Source: JAUVKT01 sp942491535 (lineage in GTDB: Bacteria; Bacteroidota; Bacteroidia; Bacteroidales; VadinHA17). Taken from it: a DNA stretch of 64,000 nucleotides. Position numbers and translations under genes: made by a program. The notes beneath the pieces are model-generated. The model saw only the letters and a list, made by a program, of their open reading frames with translations. It was not told the DNA's origin and searched no databases. Positions within the stretch are counted from its first letter, which is position 1, and each line of letters begins with the position of its first letter. Shown one piece after another: positions 9,323 to 18,841 of this stretch. The stretch covers positions 1 through 64,000 of the forward strand of contig CALOBV010000021.1 in assembly GCA_942491535.1 (NCBI GenBank), read 5' to 3'.

Positions 9323-10858
9323 TTAGTCCCTGTTGTAAACCGGGTAAATGTCTTTCGGTATATTTTTATATTCTATTGTTGTAAGATCGGCCGGTCCCAG
9401 TCCGGGGGCATCGACCTCAAAGATTGCTCCGGCAAGTCCGTTTTCATAGAATCCCCTCCTGAAGTGAACGCGCGACTTAAGAGAGATTATTTCCATATCC
9501 TCCATTTTGATATTCAGTGCACTGAAGATACCCGGTGTTGTAACCTGGTTAAGTGTTGGTGTAAGGATCACTCTGTTATTGTTACCAAAGAGTATTACGG
9601 CGCACCTGTCGTATCTGCCGTACTTATCGAAATATTCAAGCACTCCTTCCAGGTGTACGGGCCTGCCTGCAAATTCATCGGCATAGCCACCTACATCTAT
9701 GCTTACCTTATCTTTCCGACATAATCCTGCTTCTACCATTTCCTTTATAGCGATGCTGTCGGCCAGGGTTGCAATACAAAAGTTTGATGCTCCCTGGGCA
9801 ATAAGTTGTTCAAGAATATGGGTAGAATTTCCGGTTCTGTCGGCATGATCTGCAATTACTACCGGTACCCTGCCCTCCTTTGCTGCGGCAATACTCAGAG
9901 CAACACCTTCTTTTGTTTTCGGGAGTTTTTTTCCTGCAAAGGCTTCTCTCATACGCCAGATATAATCATTCATATCGTCTGCAATATCATCGGCCATTTC
10001 CTGGTCGTTATTGGTAATAACCATTACTGTTGCTCCTACATCGGGAACGTCGGCATAAGCAAATCCAAAGGCTACCGAAACATATACGCCGGGATACCTT
10101 TCTTCGATTCTTCTGGCCCTTTCCATAATCTCCATCGCGGGAGAAACTCCTGTCCCCTGGAATACACTGGGGGTTATAACTCCCGGTTTCCTTGTAGCCA
10201 TGGTAGGTTTATATTCGCCTTTTAATGTTTGCATTAATACCCTTGCGGCCCTTTCTCCCTGGAGGAAGGAGTCGTAATGAGGATATCTTTTTATTATAAA
10301 TACTGCATCGGCAGCATCAGATAATTCATGGTCTTCGTTTGCATGCAGATCAAGGCTAACAAATATTGGAATATCGCCGGTAACCTTTCTGAGTCTTCTA
10401 ACCAGCTCTGCTTCAGGTTTTGGAATTCCGGTAACTGCCATTGCACCATGAAGAGATAGGAATAAGCCATCGAAGGGTCCGTTCTTTTTAATATCTTCCA
10501 TCATTGCATTTGAATACTTGTCGAAGGCTTCCAGTGTTATCCAGCTTCCCGATGAGCCCCCTTTTGCATCTCTTGGGGAGGTGATTCCAACCAGCTCGGC
10601 ATCACCCAGTTCGCCTGCCATCTTTACAAACCCACCAATATACTCACCTGCACTCAGTACCTGGTCGCCTACCAGTGGCGGACCGTAATATTCGAATTCT
10701 TCTATCCCGGTGGGTACAGGGCAGAAGGTACAGGTCTCGTGAGAGAATGTTGCAATACCGATTTTAAAATCACTTTCCTGAACACCTGAAGGTGTGTTGC
10801 AGGAATTAAATATTATTGCGATAAGGAAAATGATGGTGGTTAAAGTTTTATTTTTCAT
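9323..10858 (-). CDS. M81-family (MlrC-like) metallopeptidase, lipoprotein
   Basis: A 511-residue protein of the M81 family, named for MlrC, which hydrolyses linearised microcystin. It has a lipoprotein signal (MKNKTLTTIIFLIAIIFNSC), so it probably acts in the periplasm or at the cell surface. Family motifs are ATFSHETCTF, FLSLHGAM, VSLDLHANEDHE (candidate metal ligands Asp and His) and KRYPHYD, followed by the C-terminal half with VIADHADRTGNSTHIL. The length fits the family. It is divergent from a P1-family peptidase 72 nt away, and racemases follow that gene, suggesting a shared peptide-degrading role. The true substrate is unknown. Many bacteria with MlrC homologues never meet microcystin. 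Confidence 0.87.
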   Translation of the reverse strand: MKNKTLTTIIFLIAIIFNSCNTPSGVQESDFKIGIATFSHETCTFCPVPTGIEEFEYYGPPLVGDQVLSAGEYIGGFVKMAGELGDAELVGITSPRDAKGGSSGSWITLEAFDKYSNAMMEDIKKNGPFDGLFLSLHGAMAVTGIPKPEAELVRRLRKVTGDIPIFVSLDLHANEDHELSDAADAVFIIKRYPHYDSFLQGERAARVLMQTLKGEYKPTMATRKPGVITPSVFQGTGVSPAMEIMERARRIEERYPGVYVSVAFGFAYADVPDVGATVMVITNNDQEMADDIADDMNDYIWRMREAFAGKKLPKTKEGVALSIAAAKEGRVPVVIADHADRTGNSTHILEQLIAQGASNFCIATLADSIAIKEMVEAGLCRKDKVSIDVGGYADEFAGRPVHLEGVLEYFDKYGRYDRCAVILFGNNNRVILTPTLNQVTTPGIFSALNIKMEDMEIISLKSRVHFRRGFYENGLAGAIFEVDAPGLGPADLTTIEYKNIPKDIYPVYNRD

Positions 10859-10930
10859 AGCCCCGGATCAATTTTTGTCTTACATTATTGGTAAATTTAG
10901 TTACTTATTTTAACTAAAAGCAGATTAGTT

Positions 10931-12061
10931 ATGAAAAAGACAATGACGGTAATTGGTGTATTACTTATAGCTCTTAATATTAGTGCACAGGATGGAAGAG
11001 CGAGGGATTATGGAATAAATATCGGTGTTTTATCGACGGGGCAATGGAATGCCATAAGCGATGTAAGTGGAGTAAAGGTAGGGCATACTACCATTATTGA
11101 GGGCGACAATGTAAGGACTGGAGTAAGCGCTATTTTACCTCACGACAATAATATTTACCGCTTGAAAGTTCCGGCTGCCATATATATTGGCAATGGGTAT
11201 GGTAAACTTACAGGGATAAGCCAGGTAAGGGAACTTGGAAATATTGAGACTCCCATTATTCTCACCAATACAATGAGTGTGGCAACGGCTTTTAATGCCC
11301 TGATAACTTATACCATAAATCAGCCAGGTAATGAAAATGTAAGGTCTGTAAATTGCGTTGTCGGAGAGACCAACGATGGCACTCTTAATGATATCAGGGG
11401 AAGGCATGTTAAGGAGAACCATGTTCTTGAGGCAATCAATAATGCCGGCGGCGGACCTGTGGAAGAGGGTAATGTCGGTGCAGGCACAGGCACAGTATGC
11501 TTTGGTTATAAAGGAGGTATTGGTACATCATCGAGGGTTTTGCCTGAGTCTCTGGGTGGATATACCGTCGGAGTGCTTGTACAGTCGAACTTCGGTGGAG
11601 TTCTACAGGTAGATGGTGTTCCGGTGGGTGAAGAACTGGGACAGTTTTCTTTTAGCAGGGATGTGCTTAAAAAGGCCGATGGGTCATGCATGATAGTTGT
11701 TGCAACAGATGCTCCGGTCGATGCACGCAACCTGGAAAGGATAGCTAAAAGAGCTATAATGGGACTTGCAAAAACCGGTGGAATAGCTTCAAACGGTAGT
11801 GGAGATTATGTTATTGCTTTTTCAGTAGCGAAGGAAAATCTTATTGATAGTGGACAGAAGAAACGATTTGTAGAAAATACATTTCTAAGGAACGATGAGA
11901 TGTCACCAATATTTATGGCAACAATTGAAGCAACGGAGGAAGCTATTATAAATAGCCTCTTTGCAGGTGAGTCAATGAAAGGAACAGGAGGAAGGAAGAT
12001 TGAAGAGTTACCTGTTAATGAGGTGGTGGAAATTATGAAGAAGTTCGGTAAAATTAAATAA
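10931..12061 (+). CDS. P1-family (DmpA/BapA-like) secreted aminopeptidase
   Basis: A 376-residue N-terminal nucleophile hydrolase of the DmpA group, which release N-terminal residues from L-peptides, D-amino-acid esters or beta-peptides. A Sec signal (MKKTMTVIGVLLIALNISAQ) directs export. Family segments are ISDVSGVKVGHTT, TGVSAILPH, GETNDGTLNDIRG and VGAGTGTVCFGYKGGIGTSS. The autoproteolytic Gly-Ser pair lies in KADGSCMIVVATDAP near residue 250, the Ser becoming the N-terminal nucleophile. The stop is 1 nt from the start of the Asp/Glu racemase, so the two are one operon. It may process peptides imported across the outer membrane. Confidence 0.9.
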   Translation: MKKTMTVIGVLLIALNISAQDGRARDYGINIGVLSTGQWNAISDVSGVKVGHTTIIEGDNVRTGVSAILPHDNNIYRLKVPAAIYIGNGYGKLTGISQVRELGNIETPIILTNTMSVATAFNALITYTINQPGNENVRSVNCVVGETNDGTLNDIRGRHVKENHVLEAINNAGGGPVEEGNVGAGTGTVCFGYKGGIGTSSRVLPESLGGYTVGVLVQSNFGGVLQVDGVPVGEELGQFSFSRDVLKKADGSCMIVVATDAPVDARNLERIAKRAIMGLAKTGGIASNGSGDYVIAFSVAKENLIDSGQKKRFVENTFLRNDEMSPIFMATIEATEEAIINSLFAGESMKGTGGRKIEELPVNEVVEIMKKFGKIK

Positions 12062-12062
12062 T

Positions 12063-12797
12063 ATGAGCAAGACAATAGGGATAGTTGGAGGTATGGGAAC
12101 ATATGCAGGGATAGACCTCCTGAAAAAAATTGCAGATAATACTGATGCTGTTACTGACCAGGAACATCTTTCGGTAATTATGATCTCTGAGCCACACAGG
12201 ATACTCGACCGTACAGAATATCTCGACGGCGATATAAGCGAAAATCCCGGATATGCAATTGCAGAGATTGTTGGCAAGCTTAAGGATGTTGGTGCCAACC
12301 TCATTGGTTTACCCTGTAATACCGCCCATGTACCTGAAATTATTGAAATTGTGTATCAGAAGCTGCCTGAGGGATGCAAGCTGGTTAATATGATAGAAGA
12401 GGTGGGGAAGTATATTGTCGGGAATTATGGGAGCATAAAAAATGTTGGTGTGCTGGCAACAAACGGAACTTATAGTGCAAGGGTATATGACCACTACCTT
12501 GAGAAGTCAGGAATAAATATTCTTTATCCAGACGAGCCTTCTCAATTTGAGAAGGTTCATCCATCAATATATGATCCTGTATACGGAATAAAGGCACAAT
12601 CAAATAATATTAGTGAAAAGTCAATTTCTGACCTGCTGGAGGTTATACGAGAGTTGATAGCCATGGGGGCGGAGGCAATAATTTTTGGCTGTACCGAAAT
12701 ACCGCTGGCTATAAGTGCAGACTCTTATGATGGTATTCCCCTAATCGATGTTAACGATGTGCTTGCAAAGGCACTCGTGCGTGAATATCGATATTAA
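12063..12797 (+). CDS. Aspartate/glutamate racemase family protein
   Basis: A 244-residue cytosolic enzyme of the Asp/Glu/hydantoin racemase superfamily. It starts MSKTIGIVGGMGTYAG, and both cysteines of the two-base mechanism are present, in GLPCNTAHVP and FGCTEIPLAI. It interconverts L- and D-acidic amino acids or acts on a similar alpha-carbon. It directly follows the P1 peptidase in the same operon, so it may convert D-residues released by that enzyme. A second, divergent relative is encoded convergently just downstream. Which amino acid is used cannot be read from the sequence. Confidence 0.88.
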   Translation: MSKTIGIVGGMGTYAGIDLLKKIADNTDAVTDQEHLSVIMISEPHRILDRTEYLDGDISENPGYAIAEIVGKLKDVGANLIGLPCNTAHVPEIIEIVYQKLPEGCKLVNMIEEVGKYIVGNYGSIKNVGVLATNGTYSARVYDHYLEKSGINILYPDEPSQFEKVHPSIYDPVYGIKAQSNNISEKSISDLLEVIRELIAMGAEAIIFGCTEIPLAISADSYDGIPLIDVNDVLAKALVREYRY

Positions 12798-12804
12798 TTA
12801 TTCA

Positions 12805-13500
12805 TTATTTTCCCAGGGCATATTCTACTGTTTTTATAGCATGTATTGTGGTAGTATCGAAAACAGGGACAGAACAATCTTCCTGTTTTATCAGAAGTGG
12901 TATTTCAGTACATCCAAGGATAACACCCCGGGCGCCTCTTGAAACCATTTTCTCGATTATCCTGACATACTCTTTTTTTGATTCTTCAAGGATGGATCCC
13001 AACACCAGCTCGTTATAGATAATATCATTAACGATATCGATATCGTCGGGTTCAGGTATAAGGACCTCGATTCCGTGTTTTTCTGCCAGCCGCCCCTTAT
13101 AGAAATCTTTTTCCATGGTAAACCTGGTTCCCAGGAGTAATATTTTTGATATGTTTTTAGCCTTTATTACTTCAGCGGTAGTGTCGGCGATATGAATGAC
13201 CTTCAGTCCGGTTGCCTGCTCAACATCATCAGCCATCATATGCATGGTATTGGTACATATAGTAATCTGTTCGGCACCTCCATCTTTAAGCCTTAAACCT
13301 GCTTCGATCATTATATCAGTGAGTTTATCCCAGTTTCCTTCGAATTGCAGGTCCTTTATCGGCCCGAAGTCGACCGAATACATCAGGCAGTCTGCCGAAT
13401 GATGTCCTCCAAGTTTCTCTTTAACGGCTTCATTAATAATCCTGTAATATTCGAGGGATGATTCCCAGCTCATACCCCCTATAAGTCCCATTGTTTTCAT
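12805..13500 (-). CDS. Aspartate racemase
   Basis: A 231-residue protein of the same superfamily but closer to bacterial aspartate racemases: MKTMGLIGGMSWESSLEYYR, with catalytic cysteines in ITICTNTMHMM and ILGCTEIPLL. The length is typical. It is convergent with the other racemase, 7 nt between stops. Its start lies about 30 nt after a strong intrinsic terminator in the same direction (13529-13560), so either it has its own promoter close to the start or its expression depends on read-through of a structured leader. Confidence 0.9.
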   Translation of the reverse strand: MKTMGLIGGMSWESSLEYYRIINEAVKEKLGGHHSADCLMYSVDFGPIKDLQFEGNWDKLTDIMIEAGLRLKDGGAEQITICTNTMHMMADDVEQATGLKVIHIADTTAEVIKAKNISKILLLGTRFTMEKDFYKGRLAEKHGIEVLIPEPDDIDIVNDIIYNELVLGSILEESKKEYVRIIEKMVSRGARGVILGCTEIPLLIKQEDCSVPVFDTTTIHAIKTVEYALGK

Positions 13501-13528
13501 ATCAATATATTTTGAGGCTTAAAGCTAC

Positions 13529-13560
13529 AAAAAAAAACGGGCAGCACCCCTGCTACCCGT
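13529..13560 (-). terminator. Strong intrinsic terminator/attenuator before the aspartate racemase
   Basis: On the minus-strand RNA ACGGGUAGCA-GGGG-UGCUGCCCGU forms 10 bp (one G-U) followed by nine U. On the plus strand one pair is lost and no U run follows, so the direction is clear. It lies about 170 nt after the barrel gene and about 30 nt before the racemase start. Confidence 0.85.
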
Positions 13561-13680
13561 TCAAACCAACCAATGGTCGTTCTGACTTAATTGCCAGGAT
13601 CCCGGGAGGGACCCCGATTGCGGCAGATTAATCTGCCAGAACCTCTTTAATCTCGTGTGTATTACGGATACAAGAAAAAC
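13561..13680 (-). ncRNA. Candidate structured leader or small RNA
   Basis: Upstream of the terminator the minus-strand transcript can form several stems: a perfect GGCAGAUUAAUCUGCC palindrome (13622-13637), an enclosing GUUCUG/CAGAAC stem (13637-13642 with 13579-13584), and an inner GG-UCCC/GGGAUCC hairpin. There is no reading frame of note. It could be a small RNA ending at the terminator, a riboswitch-like leader of the racemase, or the 3' tail of the receptor mRNA. No known RNA class was recognised. Confidence 0.4.
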
Positions 13681-13731
13681 AATTCGTTTTATATTCGCTT
13701 CAAAAGATTGTATGTATCATATATATACCAG

Positions 13732-16479
13732 TCATCGTTTCTTTACATCAACATGAATGCCCGTATCTCCTCCGAATTTATTCAGCCTGTATTTAAATGA
13801 GAGCATAAGATATCTTCCGATTATATTCGACTGACTTTCCCTGAGGTAGTTCATGCTTGCCTCCCTTATAATACCTGTATTGCGGTTAAGAAGATCGAAG
13901 CCTGAGAGTGTGAGAGCAGCCCTGTTATTTTTCAAAAAGAAGTATGTTATCTGGGCCCCGAGAAGAGGTACAAGCTGCGCCTCATCGAAGCTCTTTGCTG
14001 TATAGTTGGTAATGTCAGCAGACACATCCATATCAAGTTTTTTATTTGGAGTGAATCTTATCTCACCAAACCAGCTAACATCATAGTAGATATTACTTAA
14101 TGATTCCTGTATTGAATATGATGTATTGGTAATTGTTAATCCTGCACCAGTATTTACATCCCACTTTTCTTTCTTACGGTTGTCGAAAGTGAGCGACAGG
14201 CGATGACTGTAATTTGTTACCTCGTTTTCGATATCATCAACGATATTAAGTCCGAGATTCATGCTCTCCTGTATACTCAGGTTGGTTTTTATGCCCAGTG
14301 GTCTGATGGGAGTAGAGAAATCCATATTTATGCTGGCCATAAAGTCCCTGTCGACATTTACAAGACGTATTTCCTGGCCAAGCTGTTCTGTAATGGTGCG
14401 CGAATAGTTAATCTTATTATTAGTCTTCGATGCACGTGCTCCAAGCATAAAACTGGTAAATGAGAACTGGTCGAAGATCCACCAGCTGGCATACAGGGAG
14501 TGAGTAAATTCAGGTTCCAGGTTTCTGTTACCATAGAAAAGCGACAGGGAATTGAAATTATTTACAATGGGAAGCAACTGATTTGCAGATGGAGTATTAC
14601 TCCTGCTGCTGTACTTAAGTGAGATCCTTCGTCCGCTTTGATACTCATGATCCAATCCGAAAACAGGCTGGATAAATCTGTACGATTTTTCTACAGCATT
14701 ATCATCCCACAGGTTGGTGGTATATGTTCCCAGGTTATAATCAATACCAAAATATATAGTCGATTTCTTTGTGCTTTTTCTCAATGCCAATCCGGGCTTA
14801 ATCGCCAGCTCTGATTTATTAAAATCGGGACTAAGGGCTTCTATTTCAACTGAAGGTCCAAGAGTTCTGTCCTCCTGCAATCTGACCAGGTCCTGGTCGG
14901 TCCTGTTGGCAGATAGCTTAATATCAAGAAAATATGGTCCTTTAACTTTTTGTGTTAGTGAAGCGGATCCTCCGTAAGTGTAAGTAGTTATTTTGTTTTC
15001 CTGGTATTGTCGCAAAACTTCACTGGTGCCCACTATAATATCATCAAGATCATTACTGAATTCTGTCTCTGAATTGCTGTTTGAAATTGATCCGTTACCG
15101 GATAATTTAATAACAGTTCTTCCTTCACGGATTTTCTTCATGTATGTTCCGCTTATATTTCCTGAGATCCGGTCCGACATATCTGTGCTTGACCGCCGGA
15201 GTACACTTACCGGGTTGGCGTTAAGGTAATTTTCTGTAACAGAAGTTAGCGGAATGTATCCGGTATTAAATGAAAATCCTCCATCGACAATGATATTATT
15301 TGTTTCCCTGAACAGGTGTCTTATACCAAAATTTATGTTGTGGGCAGTATCCCTTTGCTCCTGGTATGATTCTTCATTTGTTATATAGGAATCAAGTTCC
15401 CTGTAATTATTTGTTTTGGAGGTCTCACTCAATTTCCTGCCTGATCCGCTTCCAAGGTAGCTGATATAGTATCTGTTTTTTGGTGACTTTGAGTAAGAAT
15501 AATTAAATCCCACTGCTCCTGAGGTGGCAAATCCGGGAACAGTTTCACCAAAATTAATTGGGAAGCCCCCTCCTCCAAGTGTTATCCCTTCTCCGTGAGA
15601 TATTTTGGCAATCCCCCCGGTAAAACTTAGATAATCACCAAAGTCAAATCCATACTTGTTAATATTATTCATCATTCCCAGGGCAGCTACCTGCGATTTT
15701 TCTGAGAAGCGGTATACCTTACCGTTAGCCTGGTAGTGATCGCCTGTTCCTCCTCCGGCCATCAGCTCTCCGAAGACCCCGTCTTTTTTATCCTCATCCA
15801 GTTGAAGGTTTATTGTCTGGTTTCTCTCTCCATCTTCAATACCTGTGAATTCTGCCTCTTCGCTTTTTTTGTTATATACCTGTACTTTATCAAGGGCATC
15901 GGCAGGAATATTTTTTGTTGCCACCTTCGCATCGCCAGTAAAAAATTCTTTTCCGTCGACAAGAACATTATTCACATTTTCACCCAGTGCCTTAATATTA
16001 CCGGCCCTGTCAACCTCCACCCCGGGTAATTTTCTGAGTAGATCTTCAACAACGGCGTCAGATTTAACTTTAAATGCTTTTGCATCATATTCAAGGGTGT
16101 CGTGTTTTATTTTAATCGGAATTCTTTCTCCTGTTACGGTAACCTCATTAAGAGAAACAGTTTTTGGTATCATGGGTATCGGCCCGAGATCTCCTTTGTT
16201 TTTATAGGGGACATCTAATGTACTGTAGATTGTTTCATAGCCGATAAATGCAATCTGCATAAGGTATTTACCGCTTTTTATATTTTTAATTTCAAACTGT
16301 CCGCTGGTTCCACTTATTCCGAAATACTGCATGGTTGAATCTGCCGGATCAAGCAGAACAACAGTTGATGATGTTAGAGGCTCACCATTCTCATTTAGTA
16401 TATCTCCCTTAAGGTAATTTGTTTGGGCAAAGACTCCTGCAGATAGTATGAGGAAGGCCAGAAATGATAATATTCGCAT
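13732..16479 (-). CDS. Outer-membrane beta-barrel receptor (OMP_b-brl_3/TonB-receptor-like)
   Basis: A 915-residue protein with a Sec signal (MRILSFLAFLILSAGVFAQ). Residues about 20-100 form a carboxypeptidase-regulatory-like fold (GDILNENGEPLTSSTVVLL, GKYLMQIAFIGYET). Residues about 115-215 form a plug-like domain with LLRKLPGVEVDRAGNI and VLVDGKEFFTGDAK. The rest is a large barrel rich in alternating aromatic strands. It is four bases downstream of a GLPGLI gene, a pairing often seen in Bacteroidota, and a two-component system diverges from that gene. No TonB box was picked out. It may import a ligand or assemble at the outer membrane, and the ligand is unknown. Confidence 0.83.
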   Translation of the reverse strand: MRILSFLAFLILSAGVFAQTNYLKGDILNENGEPLTSSTVVLLDPADSTMQYFGISGTSGQFEIKNIKSGKYLMQIAFIGYETIYSTLDVPYKNKGDLGPIPMIPKTVSLNEVTVTGERIPIKIKHDTLEYDAKAFKVKSDAVVEDLLRKLPGVEVDRAGNIKALGENVNNVLVDGKEFFTGDAKVATKNIPADALDKVQVYNKKSEEAEFTGIEDGERNQTINLQLDEDKKDGVFGELMAGGGTGDHYQANGKVYRFSEKSQVAALGMMNNINKYGFDFGDYLSFTGGIAKISHGEGITLGGGGFPINFGETVPGFATSGAVGFNYSYSKSPKNRYYISYLGSGSGRKLSETSKTNNYRELDSYITNEESYQEQRDTAHNINFGIRHLFRETNNIIVDGGFSFNTGYIPLTSVTENYLNANPVSVLRRSSTDMSDRISGNISGTYMKKIREGRTVIKLSGNGSISNSNSETEFSNDLDDIIVGTSEVLRQYQENKITTYTYGGSASLTQKVKGPYFLDIKLSANRTDQDLVRLQEDRTLGPSVEIEALSPDFNKSELAIKPGLALRKSTKKSTIYFGIDYNLGTYTTNLWDDNAVEKSYRFIQPVFGLDHEYQSGRRISLKYSSRSNTPSANQLLPIVNNFNSLSLFYGNRNLEPEFTHSLYASWWIFDQFSFTSFMLGARASKTNNKINYSRTITEQLGQEIRLVNVDRDFMASINMDFSTPIRPLGIKTNLSIQESMNLGLNIVDDIENEVTNYSHRLSLTFDNRKKEKWDVNTGAGLTITNTSYSIQESLSNIYYDVSWFGEIRFTPNKKLDMDVSADITNYTAKSFDEAQLVPLLGAQITYFFLKNNRAALTLSGFDLLNRNTGIIREASMNYLRESQSNIIGRYLMLSFKYRLNKFGGDTGIHVDVKKR

Positions 16480-16483
16480 CGTT

Positions 16484-17236
16484 TTAGTGTTTTATTCTGA
16501 TCATGATCTGAGTACCTTCACCGACTCCATCAGCACCAATCTCCTTCATCTTTTCCTCAACAATTTTGTCGAATTCCTGCCTGGTGACCTTTTTTCCATC
16601 CTTTGGCTTCTTCAGGATGGATTTATCAGGAGCATCAAAATTTACAGACTTTGCTATGAACTGCATTTGTCCATTATCTTTATCTACTTCGAGTACCAGG
16701 CCTGGCAGATTGAAATATTTAGCCGGACCACTCTGAACAGGTATAGAAGACGTAAACCAGGCTCTTGTTATAATACCTGCTGTGTCAGTTTGTGTAGCTT
16801 CCATGCAGGGGAAGTCAAGTATCATCTTCTGCTGGCCTGTAATTTTCCATTCAATATCCGGGATTTCACTGTTTATCAAAAACATCCTGGTCATAAATTC
16901 TCTTTGCTCAATCATCTCTTTACTTGCCAGATCGAGAAAAAGAATATTATCAGGCTGACTCATCATTATTCTCATTCCACTTCCTTCATCCATCTGGATA
17001 TCCTCCTCCTTCTCAATATTTTTATAAACCGATGATTCTGTGTTAAAATACAGGATTTTTTCACTTCGTCTTTCTTTAGGCATATCCTTCATCAGGTGTG
17101 CCATTTCACCTTCAAGCTTGATTTCAATCTTTGCTATCTCTTCATAAACTATAGAACCCCGGGTTTTTTCCTGTCCTTTCAAACTGCTTAACAAAAAAAC
17201 AGAGAGGCAAATAGATATTGATAGAAACTTTTTCAT
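16484..17236 (-). CDS. GLPGLI family protein
   Basis: A 250-residue exported protein (signal MKKFLSISICLSVFLLSSLKG) with the family signature in the form FNLPGLVLEVDKDNGQ near residue 175. The preceding segment, TAGIITRAWFTSSIPVQSGPAKY, also fits the family. GLPGLI proteins are Bacteroidota-specific, periplasmic, of unknown function, and usually sit next to outer-membrane receptors, as here (receptor start 4 nt after this stop). The C-terminus is rich in Lys/Glu with two Met-containing stretches. It diverges from the histidine kinase at 17375. Confidence 0.87.
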   Translation of the reverse strand: MKKFLSISICLSVFLLSSLKGQEKTRGSIVYEEIAKIEIKLEGEMAHLMKDMPKERRSEKILYFNTESSVYKNIEKEEDIQMDEGSGMRIMMSQPDNILFLDLASKEMIEQREFMTRMFLINSEIPDIEWKITGQQKMILDFPCMEATQTDTAGIITRAWFTSSIPVQSGPAKYFNLPGLVLEVDKDNGQMQFIAKSVNFDAPDKSILKKPKDGKKVTRQEFDKIVEEKMKEIGADGVGEGTQIMIRIKH

Positions 17237-17374
17237 AGTCTTTAGGATTTAATGTTTGCCCAAAAATAGGTAGTTGAATTATATAATAGAGTTAAGCATT
17301 CATAAAATTAGGTTAATTAAGGTTAATGAATTGAAATGGATTCCTGGCAGGTAGTATATTTGTACTAGCTAATC

Positions 17375-18841
17375 ATGAAATTACCCGGGAAACATATTCG
17401 TATTGGGATACTGATGATCATCAGCCAGTTATTACTTATGGGCTTTGCCTTATACTGGCTCAATACTCAGTATAAGGAAAATAAGAATGGCCTGATAAAA
17501 GACCTGGTAATTGAGTATAAGGCATCCTATGAAACTGTTCTTGATTCAATGCTGGTTCAGCATTATATTCAACCAATCCTGGGAGATACTATAAGACGAA
17601 TTTATGCCGGCAGGGCGAATGGTATTTTTGTAAATGATTCATTCAGGTTAAGCGCAGCAGGAGACTCTCTCCAAAGAGTAAGAACCTCTAATAGTATTGT
17701 TCAGATTACTCTTAATTCATCTGACACCTCCGGTGTGTTAGCCAAAAGAAATGATAAAGAGCTGGAGCAGGAGATGTTATTGAGAAGCGTGAAATTAATA
17801 GTTCAGCACGTAGGCGACAGCTCTATAAATATCAGCTCCTTTCACGGAGGAGGAATAGTTATGGATTCGGTGTTATTTATATCTGATCTTGAGTCGAGAC
17901 TCGAAAATGAATCCCTGAATATTGATATTGCATGGATTGGAGATAGTTCCGGGAAGGAAGGATTTTTAACATCAGGTAAGAGTATTATTGTTGGTGACTG
18001 GACAGATGATGTACCTTCTTTCTATTTATCGAGGTACAGGCCCTATATCCTTGCAAAAATATTACCACAGATTATTTTTGCTTTTTTACTTGTATTGCTT
18101 ACCGGTTCTGCTTTTATTATTGCTTACATAAGTCTTCGAAAGCAGACTATGCTTAACGAGATGAGAGATAGTTTTATAAGCAATATGTCGCACGAACTGA
18201 AAACACCGGTATCGACTGTTAAGGTGGCAATAGAGGCCTTAAGTAACTTTAATCTGAAACAGGATGCCGCTCTTGCAGATGAATATCTTGCAATGGCTGC
18301 GAAAGAAATAAAGCGCCTCGAATTACTTATAGGCAAAGTCCTGGATAATACAATTATAGAACAGGATAAATCTATTCTGAGACTGGAGTTAATTGATGTA
18401 GCAGCGATTATTAAGGGTGCAATTGAGTCGATTAAACCCAGGATTATTGAGGCAAATGCCAGGGTAATATTCAAGCCGGGAGAAAGAGTAATGCTTGAGG
18501 CAGACCCGATGTATCTACAGGGTGTAATTATTAATTTACTTGATAACAGTCTGAAATATGGGAATGGTAATCCGGAAATAGAGATAAAACTCGAAACCAG
18601 GGATAAGAAGATCTATATTGATGTAAGTGATAATGGGCCGGGAATTCCGGAGCAGTATATTAAAAGGATATTTGATAAATTTTTCAGGATTCCAACCAGT
18701 AATATTCATAATGTCAAAGGTTATGGCCTCGGCCTGAGTTTTGCTGCTCTGATAATAAAACTGCATAATGGTGACATAGGAGTCAAAAACAATAATACAG
18801 GATGTACCTTTACCATTGAAATGCCAGGTAAGATAGAGTAA
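17375..18841 (+). CDS. Sensor histidine kinase
   Basis: A 488-residue classical kinase. One membrane segment lies near residues 10-28 and a second near 225-252. Between them is an extracytoplasmic sensor of about 195 residues without a recognised fold. The HisKA domain has the phosphoacceptor in SNMSHELKTPVSTVK (near residue 272). The HATPase domain has N-box LLDNSLKYG, G1 DNGPGIP, F-box IFDKFFRI and G2 GYGLGLSF. The stop overlaps the ATG of the next regulator. It diverges from the GLPGLI/receptor operon with about 140 nt between, which makes that operon a likely target. Confidence 0.93.
   Translation: MKLPGKHIRIGILMIISQLLLMGFALYWLNTQYKENKNGLIKDLVIEYKASYETVLDSMLVQHYIQPILGDTIRRIYAGRANGIFVNDSFRLSAAGDSLQRVRTSNSIVQITLNSSDTSGVLAKRNDKELEQEMLLRSVKLIVQHVGDSSINISSFHGGGIVMDSVLFISDLESRLENESLNIDIAWIGDSSGKEGFLTSGKSIIVGDWTDDVPSFYLSRYRPYILAKILPQIIFAFLLVLLTGSAFIIAYISLRKQTMLNEMRDSFISNMSHELKTPVSTVKVAIEALSNFNLKQDAALADEYLAMAAKEIKRLELLIGKVLDNTIIEQDKSILRLELIDVAAIIKGAIESIKPRIIEANARVIFKPGERVMLEADPMYLQGVIINLLDNSLKYGNGNPEIEIKLETRDKKIYIDVSDNGPGIPEQYIKRIFDKFFRIPTSNIHNVKGYGLGLSFAALIIKLHNGDIGVKNNNTGCTFTIEMPGKIE

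Noticed and set aside
13561..13680. PreQ1 riboswitch, because of AGAGGTTCT at the start of the element
   Set aside because: The rest lacks the short A-rich pseudoknot tail and the length is far too great. The match is only a few bases.
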